Shown here piece after piece: positions 45,032 to 54,138 of a DNA stretch of 64,000 nt. The DNA lies in the NCBI RefSeq assembly GCF_003722335.1, contig NZ_CP026100.1, positions 434,001 through 498,000 of the forward strand, written 5' to 3'. The notes beneath the pieces were generated by a model. It worked only from the letters and a program-made list of their open reading frames with translations, had not been told where the DNA came from and made no database searches. Both the position numbers and the translations under genes were made by a program. Within the stretch, counting starts at the first letter, position 1. Each line of letters starts with the position of its first letter. Origin of the DNA: Caulobacter flavus (lineage in GTDB: Bacteria > Pseudomonadota > Alphaproteobacteria > Caulobacterales > Caulobacteraceae).

Positions 45032-46971
45032 TGGCTAGCGCCGGTCCCCAGCACCCTCTGCAGGAACTGGGTCTCGACCTCGCGGCGGCGGTCGTTGTTG
45101 ATCTTCTTGGCGAAGCCGTGGCCCTCGTCCTTGAACTGGACGTACCAGGTCTCCACGCCCTTCTCGCGCAGCTTGGCGACCACCTGGTCGGACTCCGACT
45201 TGGGCACCCGCGGGTCGTTCCAGCCCTGCATGACCAGCATCGGCTTGGTGATCCTGGAAACGTTGTTGAGCGGCGAGATCGTCTCGAAGGCCTTCAGCAT
45301 CTTCGGGTCGCGCTCGTCGCCGTACTCGGCCCGGCGAAGATCCCGGCGATAGGCCTCGGTGTTCTGCAGGAACGAGACGAAGTTGGAGATGCCGTAGCGT
45401 TCGACCCCGCCGGCCAGGCGATCGGAATAGTGGGTCATCACCGCCAGCGACATGTAGCCGCCATAGGACTGGCCGTAGACCACCACGCGGTTCGGATCGA
45501 GGTCCGGCTGCGTCTTGATCCAGTCCAGCAGCGCGCCGATGTCCTTGACCGAGTCCTCGCGCTTCTCGGCGTTGTCGAGATTGAGGAAGGTCTTGCCGTA
45601 ACCCGACGAGCCGCGAACGTTGGTGACGATCACCGCCGCCCCCAACTCGGCCACGGTGTGCTGGTGGAACGGGTTGAAGACCGGCCGCGACTGGCCTTCC
45701 GGACCGCCGTGGATGTCGATGATCACGGGAGCCTTTTGTCCGGCGGCCAGCTTGGGCTTGTAGACGAAGGCCGGGATCGAGCGCTTGTCGAACGAGGAAA
45801 AGCGCACCAGCTCGGGGCTGACCAGCGCCTTGGCGTCCAGGCCGCCCAGCTCCGAGGCCGTCCAGCGCGTGACCTGGCCGTTGGAGAGATCAAAGCTCCA
45901 GGCGTCGCTGGCCGCCGTCGGCGTGGCCAGGGAGAAGCCGAGCTTGGAGCCGTCTTCCGAGAAGGCGAGGTTGGAGACCACCCCGCCCGGCAGGGTCGGC
46001 TGCGGCAGGGCGCGGCGGGTGCGGAAGTCCTGCACGACCAGCTTGGAATAGCCGTCCTCGTTGACCACGTAGGCCAGCACCCGGCCGTCCTTCGACAGCT
46101 TGAAGTCCTCGACGTCCCAGGGACGCTCGCCCGAGACCAGGTGTTTCTTGCCGGTGGCCAGGTCGAATTCGACGAGGCGCATGAAGTCCGAGCCCTCGTC
46201 CGACAACATCAGGATCGACTTGCCGTCCGGCGTGAACAGGCCGCCGTCGTACGAGACCTTGCCCTTCGCCGGGTTCAGCTCGGTGGTCTTGCCGCTGGCC
46301 ACGTCGAGCAGCCAGCGCTTGCTTTCGCCGATCGAGTAGTAGCGGCCCAGCAGCACGGTCTTGCCGTCGGGCGAGACGTCGATCGGCGAGACCTGGCCCT
46401 CGCCCTTGAAGATCACGCGGCGGCCGTCGGGCGCGGACGGATCGCGCATGACGACGTCGTAGTTGGCCGAGCCCTTGGTCGCCCGGCTCCAGACCAGCAC
46501 CTTGCCGTCGCCCGACCAGGCCGGCGACTGGTTGCGGGTCCCGGCTTCCGTCAGCTGGACCTCCTTGCCCGAGGCGTCGCGGACGAACAGCTGGAACCAC
46601 TCGTCGCCGCCGGTGTCCTTGGAGAACAGCACCTCGCCGCCCGGCAGGGTGTGGACGCCGCTGACCGGCTCGTCGTGGAAGGTCAGCTGGCTGCGGTCGG
46701 CGCCGGGCGCGGCGACCTGGTGGATCTGGTTGGTGTTGCCAAAGCGCGTGACGACCAGCATGCCGCCGCCGGCCGCCCAGTCCTGGAAGCTGGCGCTGCG
46801 GGCGTTCTGGTAGCGCGCCAGGCCGGCCCGGATCGCCGGATCGGCCGTCGGCACGTTCTCGAGGATCTGATTGCCGATCTCGCGGCGCTCGACCGGCGCG
46901 TTCTGGGCGAGAGCCAGGGTCGAGGTCGACAGCGCCAGGGCGAGGCTGAGGGCGAACAGGCGTGATTTCAC
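45028..46971 (-). CDS. S9-family prolyl oligopeptidase-like serine peptidase, exported
   Basis: 647 residues with a signal peptide (1 to about 22, ending in LALAQ), so it is periplasmic. A beta-propeller of about 350 residues with repeated D-G-K/W-S turns precedes the alpha/beta hydrolase domain. The catalytic triad is visible as S502 in GQSYGGY, D586 in GWNDPRV and H618 in EGHGF. It cleaves short peptides, often after proline or hydrophobic residues, to recycle peptides. It is co-transcribed with the small downstream gene. Confidence 0.93.
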   Translation of the reverse strand: MKSRLFALSLALALSTSTLALAQNAPVERREIGNQILENVPTADPAIRAGLARYQNARSASFQDWAAGGGMLVVTRFGNTNQIHQVAAPGADRSQLTFHDEPVSGVHTLPGGEVLFSKDTGGDEWFQLFVRDASGKEVQLTEAGTRNQSPAWSGDGKVLVWSRATKGSANYDVVMRDPSAPDGRRVIFKGEGQVSPIDVSPDGKTVLLGRYYSIGESKRWLLDVASGKTTELNPAKGKVSYDGGLFTPDGKSILMLSDEGSDFMRLVEFDLATGKKHLVSGERPWDVEDFKLSKDGRVLAYVVNEDGYSKLVVQDFRTRRALPQPTLPGGVVSNLAFSEDGSKLGFSLATPTAASDAWSFDLSNGQVTRWTASELGGLDAKALVSPELVRFSSFDKRSIPAFVYKPKLAAGQKAPVIIDIHGGPEGQSRPVFNPFHQHTVAELGAAVIVTNVRGSSGYGKTFLNLDNAEKREDSVKDIGALLDWIKTQPDLDPNRVVVYGQSYGGYMSLAVMTHYSDRLAGGVERYGISNFVSFLQNTEAYRRDLRRAEYGDERDPKMLKAFETISPLNNVSRITKPMLVMQGWNDPRVPKSESDQVVAKLREKGVETWYVQFKDEGHGFAKKINNDRRREVETQFLQRVLGTGASQ

Positions 46972-46990
46972 GAGGGCGTCTCCGGTCGAT

Positions 46991-47278
46991 CTAGCAGTTC
47001 AGATCCTGGGCCAGATCGCGCCAGCCCGCGTTGGTGCGTTCGATGAGTTCCAGCTTCCAGAGCCGCCGCCATTTCTTCATCTGGCGCTCGCGGATCAGCA
47101 CGGACTCGCGGGTGTCGTGAACCTCGTACCAGACCAGGATCCCGACGTCGTACTTGCGGGTGAAGCCCGGATAGACCTTTTCCTGATGCTCCCAGGTGCG
47201 ACGAGCCAGGTCGTCCGTATGACCGATGTAGAGCGTTCCGTTGCGGCGGCTGGCGACGATGTAGACGTAGAACGCCAT
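46991..47278 (-). CDS. GIY-YIG nuclease superfamily protein
   Basis: 95 residues from ATG 47278. The motif pair YVYI (4-7) and LYIG (16-19), R27 and the GHTDDLARRTWEH context match single-domain GIY-YIG (UhpA/YhbQ-like) nucleases. A longer reading to 47356 runs into the palindromic repeat at 47289 and is an artefact. Such small proteins are widely conserved; the role (DNA repair or recombination) is unproven. Confidence 0.85.
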   Translation of the reverse strand: MAFYVYIVASRRNGTLYIGHTDDLARRTWEHQEKVYPGFTRKYDVGILVWYEVHDTRESVLIRERQMKKWRRLWKLELIERTNAGWRDLAQDLNC

Positions 47279-47288
47279 CCCCCCACTC

Positions 47289-47390
47289 CGTAAAATCCCC
47301 GCGAAAGCGGGGACCCAGGCTTTTTCTGAAACGCGCGGCGCTCGACGATAAAACACCTGGGCCCCCGCTTTCGCGGGGGTTTTACGGAAG
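47289..47390. repeat. Dispersed palindromic repeat, family 3 (CCCCGCGAAAGCGGGG type)
   Basis: Two hairpins, CCCCGCGAAAGCGGGG and CCCCCGCTTTCGCGGGGG, in inverted order, framing CAGGCTTTTTCTGAA and CGCTCGACGAT; ends with GTAAAA and TTTTAC. The same element recurs at 48962-49063. It may also terminate the dnaN transcript. Confidence 0.8.
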
Positions 47391-47407
47391 AAGGGAAAGC
47401 CCGGGTT

Positions 47408-48526
47408 TTAAACCCGCAGCGGCATCAGCACGTACTTCACGCCCGGATCGGTCGGATCCACCACCAGGGTGGGCGAGGCCGGGTCGGCGAAGCGGAACTC
47501 GGCCTGCGGGCCGCCGATCTGGCCGCAGACGTCGAGCAGGTAGCGGGCGTTGAAGCCGATTTCGAAGGGCTCGCCGTCGTAGTCGACCTCGACCTCTTCC
47601 ACGGCCTGGCCGGCTTCCATGTTGCGGACGGTCAGGGTGATGCGGCCCGGCTCGATGGCCAGCTTCACCGAGCGGCTCTTCTCGGCCGAGATGGTGGCCA
47701 CGCGGTCGACGGCCTTGGCGAACAGGTCGTTGTCCAGCGTCAGGATCTTGGCGTTGTCCTTTGGGATCACGCGCATGTAGTCGGGGAACGAGCCGTCGAT
47801 GACCTTGGAGGTCAGGGCGGCGCGGCCGAACTCGAAGCGGACCTTCTGGGGCGAGACCTGCAGGTCGATCGACTCGCCGGCGTCTTCCAGCAGGCGGCGG
47901 GCCTCGGCGATGGTCTTGCGCGGCACGATCACGCCCGGCAGGCCGGCGGCACCTTCCGGCGCCGGCATCTCGGCCAGGGCCAGGCGGTGGCCGTCGGTGG
48001 CCACGGCGCGCAGCTTGGTCTCGCCGCCCTCGTTGACCGTGTGGAGATAGAGGCCGTTCAGATAGTAGCGGGTCTCTTCGGTCGAGATCGCGAAGCGCGT
48101 CTTGTCGATCAGGCGCATCAGCTCGTTGACGTCGACGGCGATGCGGCCCGACAGGCCCTCGTTGCTCATCACCGGAAAGTCGCCGGCCGGCAGCACCGGC
48201 AGGTTGAAGCGCGAGCGGCCGGTCTGGATCACCAGGCGCGGGTCGTCGCCGCTGAAGTTCAGCGACACGTCCGAACCGTCCGGCAGCTTGCGGACGATCT
48301 CGTACAGGGTGTGGGCCGGCGCGGTGATCTGGCCCGGCACGTCGATCTGGGCCAGGCCCTCGTCGATGATCTCCATGTCGAGATCGGTGGCCGAGAACGA
48401 AAGCGTGTCGCGATCCGCCGACAGCAGGATGTTGGACAGGATCGGGATGGTGTTGCGGCGCTCGACGACGCTCTGCACGTGACCCAGCGCCTTCAGCAGC
48501 GCCGCCCGCTCGATGGTAAGCTTCAT
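47408..48526 (-). CDS. dnaN: DNA polymerase III beta sliding clamp
   Basis: 372 residues from ATG 48526, the start consistent with the family (MKLTIERAALLKAL); an in-frame extension to 48598 is unsupported. Three beta-clamp repeats are present, with RRNTIPILSNILL in the first and the C-terminal PTDPGVKYVLMPLRV ending in the family's typical MPLR. The clamp tethers polymerase III to DNA. Two GAATC (GANTC) sites lie in the 220-bp upstream gap, which would allow CcrM-linked cell-cycle control as in Caulobacter. Confidence 0.96.
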   Translation of the reverse strand: MKLTIERAALLKALGHVQSVVERRNTIPILSNILLSADRDTLSFSATDLDMEIIDEGLAQIDVPGQITAPAHTLYEIVRKLPDGSDVSLNFSGDDPRLVIQTGRSRFNLPVLPAGDFPVMSNEGLSGRIAVDVNELMRLIDKTRFAISTEETRYYLNGLYLHTVNEGGETKLRAVATDGHRLALAEMPAPEGAAGLPGVIVPRKTIAEARRLLEDAGESIDLQVSPQKVRFEFGRAALTSKVIDGSFPDYMRVIPKDNAKILTLDNDLFAKAVDRVATISAEKSRSVKLAIEPGRITLTVRNMEAGQAVEEVEVDYDGEPFEIGFNARYLLDVCGQIGGPQAEFRFADPASPTLVVDPTDPGVKYVLMPLRV

Positions 48527-48717
48527 TTCTCGGTCCAAGCTGGACGCAGGGCCTGGTCGATCAAGAGAATCCCCCTCGCGCAACGGCCCCGTCGTCAATG
48601 GACCACGGACATTAGCGCAAACCGCTGGCGGGGGAAGAGCCCAGCGCGGCCTTTTGGCGCATCCGACGGTGGGCGAATCCCGTTCGCAACCCTTGCGGGG
48701 TCAAGTCGATTTCTTAT

Positions 48718-48730
48718 ATTGATAATCAAT
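48718..48730. promoter_or_regulatory. 13-bp palindrome upstream of the DUF2061 gene
   Basis: ATTGATAATCAAT, perfect 6-bp arms around one base, in an AT-rich patch 20 bases before the DUF2061 start. It resembles half of a Fur-type box and is likely an operator; the regulator is inferred only. Confidence 0.4.
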
Positions 48731-48749
48731 AGCAACAAGAGATCGCGCC

Positions 48750-48944
48750 ATGCGCCTCGCCATCAAGACCGCCACCTACGCCACCATGCACCTGACGGTG
48801 GCCATCGCCGTCGCCTACGCCCTGACCCGCGACTGGCGCGTGGCCCTGGCCGTCGGCATCGTCGAGCCCATGGTTCAGACCGTGGCCTTCAACCTGCATG
48901 AGCGGGTGTGGAGCAAGGTGGGCAAGGAAAAGGCGGCGGCCTGA
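48750..48944 (+). CDS. Small membrane protein, DUF2061 family
   Basis: 64 residues. It has a basic start (RLAIKTATYATMHLTVAIAV) followed by two short hydrophobic stretches (9-25 and 33-48) and the conserved FNLHERVW motif near the C-terminus, the hallmark of DUF2061. An inner-membrane location is likely. Function unknown. It is divergent from dnaN and has an AT-rich palindrome in its promoter region. Confidence 0.85.
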   Translation: MRLAIKTATYATMHLTVAIAVAYALTRDWRVALAVGIVEPMVQTVAFNLHERVWSKVGKEKAAA

Positions 48945-48961
48945 GGGCCGCTTCCCCGCGC

Positions 48962-49063
48962 CGTAAAACCCCCGCGAAAGCGGGGGCCCAGGCTTTTTCT
49001 GAAACCCATGGCGCTCGACGACAAAACGCCTGGGTCCCCGCTTTCGCGGCGATTTTACGGAAG
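48962..49063. repeat. Dispersed palindromic repeat, family 3, second copy
   Basis: Near-identical to 47289-47390: CCCCCGCGAAAGCGGGGG and CCCCGCTTTCGCGG with CAGGCTTTTTCTGAA between. It lies between convergent DUF2061 and grpE. Confidence 0.8.
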
Positions 49064-49076
49064 AGAATCAGCCCCA

Positions 49077-49108
49077 AAGAAAAAGGCCCCCTCCTTGCGG
49101 AGAGGGCC
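49077..49108 (-). terminator. Rho-independent terminator of hrcA-grpE
   Basis: Stem GGCCCTCTCC/GGAGGGGGCC with a GCAA loop followed by TTTTTCTTT on the minus strand, 7 bases beyond the grpE stop. Confidence 0.85.
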
Positions 49109-49114
49109 CTGTCC

Positions 49115-49732
49115 TCAAGCCTTGGTGTCGAACGACCCGCCCGACTCGTCGCCGGAGGCGGCGTAGGGGTTGGCCGCCGCGGCGGGCGGTTCGGCCGGGG
49201 CCGGGCCGGTCGAGCCCTTGGCGGCCACGGCGACCATGGCCGGGCGCACCAGACGGCCCATCAGCTCGTAGCCGGCCTGCAGAACGGTGATGACGCCGCC
49301 GGCGGCGACCTCGTCCGAAGGCTGCTCCATGACGGCCTGGTGCAGGTGGGGATCGAACTTCTCGCCCTTGGGCGGGTCGATCTTCTTGAGGCCGTTGCGC
49401 TCGAAGGCGCCCAGCAGCTCCTTCTCGGTCATGTCGATGCCGACGATGTAGTTCTTCACCGCCGCGTCCTGAGAATCGCGCGGGCTGTGGGCGGTGGCGC
49501 GCGACAGGTTGTCGGCCACGCCCAGCAGGTCGCGGGCGAACTTCTGGATGGCGTAGGCGCGGGCGTCGTTCATCTCGCGCTCGGCGCGGCGCTTGACGTT
49601 CTCGGCCTCGGCCGCATAGCGCAGCGCCTGGTCCTTCATCGCCCCGATCTCGGCCTTCAGGGCCTCGATTTCCTGGGCCAGGTCCTCGGCTTCGAAAGCG
49701 ACGTCTTCGGCCGGCGTTTGCTCGTCGGTCAT
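49115..49732 (-). CDS. grpE: Nucleotide exchange factor GrpE
   Basis: 205 residues from ATG 49732; ATG 49753 would add seven residues and overlap hrcA. The long N-terminal coiled coil (IEALKAEIGAMKDQALRY and onward) and the C-terminal beta wing with the GxxLxGRLVRPAMVAVA-like signature are both present. GrpE releases ADP from DnaK. It is the second gene after hrcA, a standard heat-shock pair. Confidence 0.94.
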   Translation of the reverse strand: MTDEQTPAEDVAFEAEDLAQEIEALKAEIGAMKDQALRYAAEAENVKRRAEREMNDARAYAIQKFARDLLGVADNLSRATAHSPRDSQDAAVKNYIVGIDMTEKELLGAFERNGLKKIDPPKGEKFDPHLHQAVMEQPSDEVAAGGVITVLQAGYELMGRLVRPAMVAVAAKGSTGPAPAEPPAAAANPYAASGDESGGSFDTKA

Positions 49733-49745
49733 TTCCAAACAGTCC

Positions 49746-50822
49746 TCATCCATCGATCATCCGGCCGAGCACGCGGGCGGTATAGTCCACCAGCGGGATC
49801 ACCCGGGCATAGTTCAAACGCGTGGGGCCGATCACGCCGATCGCGCCCAGCACCTTCTGTCGCCCCGTCATATAGGGCGCCGCGATCACGGAGGAACCCG
49901 AAAGCGAAAAGAGTCGCGTCTCGGCCCCGATGAAGATGCGCACGCCCTCGGCGTCGCGCACGTCGTCGAGCAGGCCGATCAGCTGGCCCTTCTGCTCCAG
50001 GTCGTCGAACAACTGGCGCACGCGCTCCAGATCCTCGCGGGCCGAGGCGTCGGCCAGCAGGTTGGCGCGGCCGCGCACGATCAGGGCCCGCTCGGCCCCC
50101 TCCCCGCCGCCCCAGGCGGCCAGGCCGTCCTCGACCAGGCGCGCGGCGGTCTCGTCCAGCTGGCGGCGGGCGGTCTCCAGCTCGGCGCGGATCTCGTCCT
50201 TGGCCTCGGTCAGGGTGCGGCCGCGCAGGCGGGCGTTGAGGAAGTTCGACGCCTCCTGGAAGGCCGAGGGCGTCAGCCCCGCCCCGCCCCGCATCAGCCG
50301 GTTCTCGACCGCGCCGTCCTCGAAGACCATTACCGCCAGTGTCTGGCCGCCGCCCAGCGCCACGAACTCCACGTGCTTGATGCCGCCCTCGCGGACGGGG
50401 GTGACGACGATGCCGGCCCCGCCGGCCAGGCCCGACAGGATGGCCGAGGCCTCGTTCAGCGCCTCCTCGAAGGTGCGGCCCTTGGCGTAGAGACGGCTTT
50501 CGATCTCGCGCCGCTCGTCCTCGCCGACGTCGCCCACCTCCAGAAAGCCGTCGACGAACATCCGCAGGCCCGCGTGCGTGGGCATGCGGCCCGCGCTGGT
50601 GTGGGGCGCGTCGAGCAGCCCCAGCTGCGCCAGGTCCTGCATGGTGTTGCGGATCGAGGCCGGCGACAGCTGGACGCCGCCCTTCGAAAGGGTGCGCGAT
50701 CCGACCGGCTCGCCGGTCTCCAGATAGCCTTCGACCACCCGGCGGAAGATGTCGCGGGCGCGGGCGTCCAGCTCGGTCAGGCCGGGCGTCCGAGCGATCG
50801 GTCCCGGAAAAAGCTGCGTCAT
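49746..50822 (-). CDS. hrcA: Heat-inducible transcription repressor HrcA
   Basis: 358 residues. The N-terminal winged helix has [20 protein letters not shown] and [18 protein letters not shown], and [19 protein letters not shown] follows; the C-terminal dimerisation domain ends with [18 protein letters not shown]. HrcA represses genes that carry a CIRCE element, chiefly groESL. No CIRCE was recognised in front of hrcA itself, in keeping with the sigma-32-dependent hrcA-grpE operon of Caulobacter. Divergent from rph. Confidence 0.95.
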   Translation of the reverse strand: MTQLFPGPIARTPGLTELDARARDIFRRVVEGYLETGEPVGSRTLSKGGVQLSPASIRNTMQDLAQLGLLDAPHTSAGRMPTHAGLRMFVDGFLEVGDVGEDERREIESRLYAKGRTFEEALNEASAILSGLAGGAGIVVTPVREGGIKHVEFVALGGGQTLAVMVFEDGAVENRLMRGGAGLTPSAFQEASNFLNARLRGRTLTEAKDEIRAELETARRQLDETAARLVEDGLAAWGGGEGAERALIVRGRANLLADASAREDLERVRQLFDDLEQKGQLIGLLDDVRDAEGVRIFIGAETRLFSLSGSSVIAAPYMTGRQKVLGAIGVIGPTRLNYARVIPLVDYTARVLGRMIDG

Positions 50823-50960
50823 GGCCCTTCGAGATAGGAACGGATGTCGAAAAAATCGAGCGGGGACTTGGAGGTTCCCGTCCGGGGGAGGATAAGCGGC
50901 GCCTTCAGATACGACCAGACCCTTCGGCTCTCCTGGAGCCGACTAGACCGGAGTTTGCCC

Positions 50961-51680
<720 letters not shown>

Positions 51681-51686
51681 GAGACC

Positions 51687-51723
51687 CGGGCGGGCGCACG
51701 ACCAAGCGTCGTTCGCCCGCCCG
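51687..51723. terminator. GC-rich hairpin between convergent rph and a hypothetical gene
   Basis: Perfect 10-bp inverted repeat CGGGCGGGCG/CGCCCGCCCG around a 17-base loop. There is no T-tract, so its role as a bidirectional terminator is inferred from position. Confidence 0.45.
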
Positions 51724-51730
51724 ACGCCCC

Positions 51731-52075
51731 TCAGAGGGCCAGCGGATTGTAGAGCCTGACGTCCAGGGTGCGCAGCCACCGGGCGGGCGCCGCGACGCAG
51801 ACATAGAACGCCGCCAGGATCGCGCAGGCCCAGAGCCAGGCCCCGCCGAGCACCGCGGCCAGCAGCGCCAGGGCCCCACCGACCGTCCAGACCTGCAGGT
51901 AGACGACCATCAGCAGATAGGTCGCCAGCGACAGCCGCGATTCCAGGGCTTTGTCGCATTTCCGGCAGCGGGTTAAGGCGCTCCGGTTGAAGCACTGGGT
52001 CCAGGAGAAGGTGACCCCGCCGGCTTGGCAGGCCGGACAGACGCCCGCGATGTTCAGCGCCAAATCGCCCTCCAC
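51731..52075 (-). CDS. Small zinc-ribbon membrane protein, function unknown
   Basis: 114 residues. An N-terminal CPAC (13-16) and a second CRKC (37-40) form a likely zinc ribbon, followed by two membrane spans (about 49-72 and 75-97) and a short tail. The layout (zinc ribbon plus two spans) is found in small membrane proteins of unclear role. It may be a quality-control or sensory factor; no neighbour explains it. Confidence 0.65.
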   Translation of the reverse strand: MEGDLALNIAGVCPACQAGGVTFSWTQCFNRSALTRCRKCDKALESRLSLATYLLMVVYLQVWTVGGALALLAAVLGGAWLWACAILAAFYVCVAAPARWLRTLDVRLYNPLAL

Positions 52076-52163
52076 GATGATCCAGCCGCCCTTCTCAACC
52101 CTCGCGCGCCGAAGTCAACCCGAAGCTTGACCAGCGCCCGCGCCAGGGATGCTCGAGCGGCGC

Positions 52164-52511
52164 CTACCGCGCCGCGATCGCCGTCATCTCGACGGCCATG
52201 GTCGGCCGCGCCAGGCGCGCCTCGACCGTCGCCCGGGCCGGCGGATTGTCGGAATCGACCCACGCGTCCCAGGCCTGGTTCATCTCGTCGAAGCCGGCCA
52301 TGTCGGCCAGGTAGATGGTCACGCTGAGCAGCTTGTCCTTGCTCGACCCGGCCTGCGCCAGGGTCTCGTCGATCTGGGCCAGCACCTCGCGGGTCTGCTC
52401 CAGCACCGACTGGCCGCGCGTTTCCTCGGCCACGTGGCCCGACAGGAACACCACGCCGTTGAAGACCACCGCGTCGCTCCACCGCGCCGCCTTGCCGATA
52501 CGTTCGATCAT
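52164..52511 (-). CDS. RidA/YjgF/YER057c-family protein
   Basis: 115 residues with the RidA trimer fold: VFNGVVFLSGHVAEET, then EQTREVLAQIDETLAQAG and the C-terminal signature ARATVEARLARPTMAVEM. The substrate-binding Arg of true RidA enamine deaminases aligns with the R of PPARATVEARL, but the usual E at the end is shifted, so the substrate is uncertain. It removes or binds reactive enamine/imine intermediates in relatives. Confidence 0.88.
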   Translation of the reverse strand: MIERIGKAARWSDAVVFNGVVFLSGHVAEETRGQSVLEQTREVLAQIDETLAQAGSSKDKLLSVTIYLADMAGFDEMNQAWDAWVDSDNPPARATVEARLARPTMAVEMTAIAAR

Positions 52512-52538
52512 GTCCGTAAGCTCCTGTCGGAAAGAAAT

Positions 52539-52566
52539 CTCCCTTCCCCCATCAAGGGGGAGGGAA
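52539..52566. repeat. Single C/G-rich palindrome of the RND-type repeat
   Basis: CTCCCTTCCCCCATCAAGGG and onward, a single copy of the palindrome found in pairs at 34091-34213 and 37441-37564. It sits between ridA-like and trxC. Confidence 0.6.
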
Positions 52567-52569
52567 AAC

Positions 52570-52998
52570 TCAGCTCAGCGCCCGGCTCGTCCAGTCGACG
52601 ATCTGCGGCGCGCTCATCAGGCCGGCCGAGCGGGCGACCACCGCGCCGTCGCGGAACAGGATCAGGGCCGGGATGCCGCTGACGCCCAGGGCCGAGGCCG
52701 GCGCCGGGTGGGCTTCCGAATTCAGCTTCAGCAGGCGCACGCCCGGCTCGAGCTTGCCGGCGGCGGCGGCGTAGTTGGGTGCCATGGCCCGGCACGGTCC
52801 GCACCACGGGGCCCAGACGTCGAGCAGCACGGCCGCGCCCCTGGTCAGGCGGCGATGCCGGTCGAGGCCGGCGGCGTCGACCTCGATCGGCGCGCCGGCG
52901 AAGATGGCGTTCTTGCAGCGGCCGCACTTGGCCGCGGCCGGGTCGCGGTCTTCGGGCAGGCGATTGGCCGCCCCACAGGATGGACAGACGATTTGCAT
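52570..52998 (-). CDS. trxC: Thioredoxin 2 (zinc-ribbon thioredoxin)
   Basis: 142 residues. The N-terminal zinc ribbon has CPSC (5-8) and CGRC (25-28), followed by a thioredoxin fold with the WCGPC active site (C66, C69) and the cis-proline GIPAL. TrxC is a cytosolic disulfide reductase induced by oxidative stress in other bacteria and its zinc ribbon is characteristic. It is transcribed toward ridA, leftward. Confidence 0.93.
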   Translation of the reverse strand: MQIVCPSCGAANRLPEDRDPAAAKCGRCKNAIFAGAPIEVDAAGLDRHRRLTRGAAVLLDVWAPWCGPCRAMAPNYAAAAGKLEPGVRLLKLNSEAHPAPASALGVSGIPALILFRDGAVVARSAGLMSAPQIVDWTSRALS

Positions 52999-53040
52999 GG
53001 CCCACAGGTGAGGCGCGCCGGCCCCGCCCGCAAGCCTGCC

Positions 53041-53277
53041 TCAGGCCCCTTCGCCGTCGCCCCCGTCGCCGGGGCCGTGCTCGAAGGTCATCAGGTCGCC
53101 CGGCTGGCAGCCCAGTTCGCGGCACAGCGCGTCGAGGGTCGAGAAGCGGATGGCTCGGGCCTTGCCGGTCTTCAGGATCGACAGGTTGGCGAGGGTCACG
53201 CCGACGCGGTCGGACAGTTCGGTCAGCGACATGCGGCGTTCGAGCAGCACGCGGTCGAGATTGACGCGGATGGACAT
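53041..53277 (-). CDS. XRE-family (YozG-type) helix-turn-helix regulator
   Basis: 78 residues. Compact Cro/C1 domain: LDRVLLERRMSLTELSDRVG, then TLANLSILKTGKARAIRFST and LCRELGCQPGDLM, typical of the small YozG-like regulators. Such genes are usually paired with a DUF2975 membrane protein, as here, with the regulator 21 bases downstream on the same strand. Likely autoregulator of the pair. Confidence 0.9.
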   Translation of the reverse strand: MSIRVNLDRVLLERRMSLTELSDRVGVTLANLSILKTGKARAIRFSTLDALCRELGCQPGDLMTFEHGPGDGGDGEGA

Positions 53278-53298
53278 GCGGGTCTCTGGCTTGCGCGA

Positions 53299-53829
53299 TC
53301 AGATGGTCAGTTCGGCTTCGCGACGAAGGCGGGCGCCCTCGCGGAACACCTCGGCCAGGACGAAGACGACCAGGACCGAGAACCAGGCGGTGAGGGTGAA
53401 GGATCCCTCGGACGACTTTTCGCCGCCGACCAGGATGCGCGTCAGGGCCGACAGCACGTATCGCCCGATCTCCAGACAGGCCAGCACGACGCCCATCACC
53501 CGCAGGCGGCGCACGTTGTCGGGATGGAACGGGTCGCCCAGGATCATGGTGGCGAAGATCTTGCGCAGGCGCTCGACGATCGCCATCCAGCCGCCGGACA
53601 TCAGCGCCCAGCCGCCCAGGGCCACGGCCGCGCCGGCGCCGTACTTGCGCAGCATGCCGGCCGCCTCGGCCGGCAGCATCGAGGCCAGCAGGTCGGGATT
53701 GAAGCTGAGCAGCAGCACCAGCACCGTCACCAGGGCCAGGAAGCTGACCCAGACCCACAGCGCGTAGTAGCTGACGTCGAGAATGATCTTCAGGAAGCTC
53801 GATACCGAGCCTGGCCCCAAGGCGCGCAT
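53299..53829 (-). CDS. DUF2975-family membrane protein
   Basis: 176 residues from ATG 53829 with GGGGA upstream; a TTG at 53853 is the alternative. Four membrane spans are visible (about 18-40, 58-78, 105-130 and 138-160) with PFHPDNVRRLRVMG between the second and third, the hallmark of DUF2975. The partner XRE regulator follows. The pair may form a membrane-linked regulatory switch; the signal is unknown. Confidence 0.88.
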   Translation of the reverse strand: MRALGPGSVSSFLKIILDVSYYALWVWVSFLALVTVLVLLLSFNPDLLASMLPAEAAGMLRKYGAGAAVALGGWALMSGGWMAIVERLRKIFATMILGDPFHPDNVRRLRVMGVVLACLEIGRYVLSALTRILVGGEKSSEGSFTLTAWFSVLVVFVLAEVFREGARLRREAELTI

Positions 53830-53917
53830 GGGTTCGTCCCCGCCAAGATCCAAAAGGTTGCCGCGCGCTCAGCGCGCGGGGGCGACTCGCCTCCCCAGGC
53901 GGTCGCGGGATTGAAGT

Positions 53918-54034
53918 CTAGAGCGTGTGGGCCAGGAACGTCACGGCCGAGATCGGCAGCCCCACGATCAGCACCAGGGTCGACAGGCGGACGGCCGAGG
54001 ATTCCAGGAGGCTGAACAGGCGGGGCAACGTCAT
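53918..54034 (-). CDS. Small single-span membrane protein, function unknown
   Basis: 38 residues from ATG 54034, with GGAA at suitable spacing. The sequence starts with a basic segment (MTLPRLFSLLESSAVRL) and continues with one hydrophobic helix (STLVLIVGLPISAVTFLA). It is a plausible real small protein because its composition is that of a membrane peptide and it lies in the leader of the DUF2975/XRE operon. A chance frame cannot be excluded. Confidence 0.5.
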   Translation of the reverse strand: MTLPRLFSLLESSAVRLSTLVLIVGLPISAVTFLAHTL

Positions 54035-54128
54035 CTTGCGGTTCCGGACAGGGGCGGATCGACGGCCGGCGCGGGGCCTTCCTCGATGACGCCAGGATCG
54101 GCGATCCCTGGCCATCGAACAATGCCGC

Positions 54129-54138
54129 TTATCGATAA
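54129..54138. promoter_or_regulatory. Palindrome TTATCGATAA upstream of the small membrane protein operon
   Basis: Perfect 10-bp palindrome in an AT-rich patch, followed by a second CGATA at 54140-54144, seven bases from the first. About 95 bases upstream of the 38-aa gene and in front of the leftward XRE/DUF2975 operon; also 90 bases before rdgB. Possible XRE operator, inferred only. Confidence 0.4.

Noticed and set aside
47279..47356. N-terminal extension of the GIY-YIG protein
   Set aside because: The extra 26 residues are translated from the family-3 repeat; the family begins at the internal Met.
47289..49063. CRISPR-like repeat array
   Set aside because: Only two palindromic copies 1.6 kb apart, with genes between them and no regular spacers.
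50844..50960. Extended rph start at 50844
   Set aside because: The 39 extra residues precede the conserved [10 protein letters not shown] start, and ATG 50961 has a proper GGAG.
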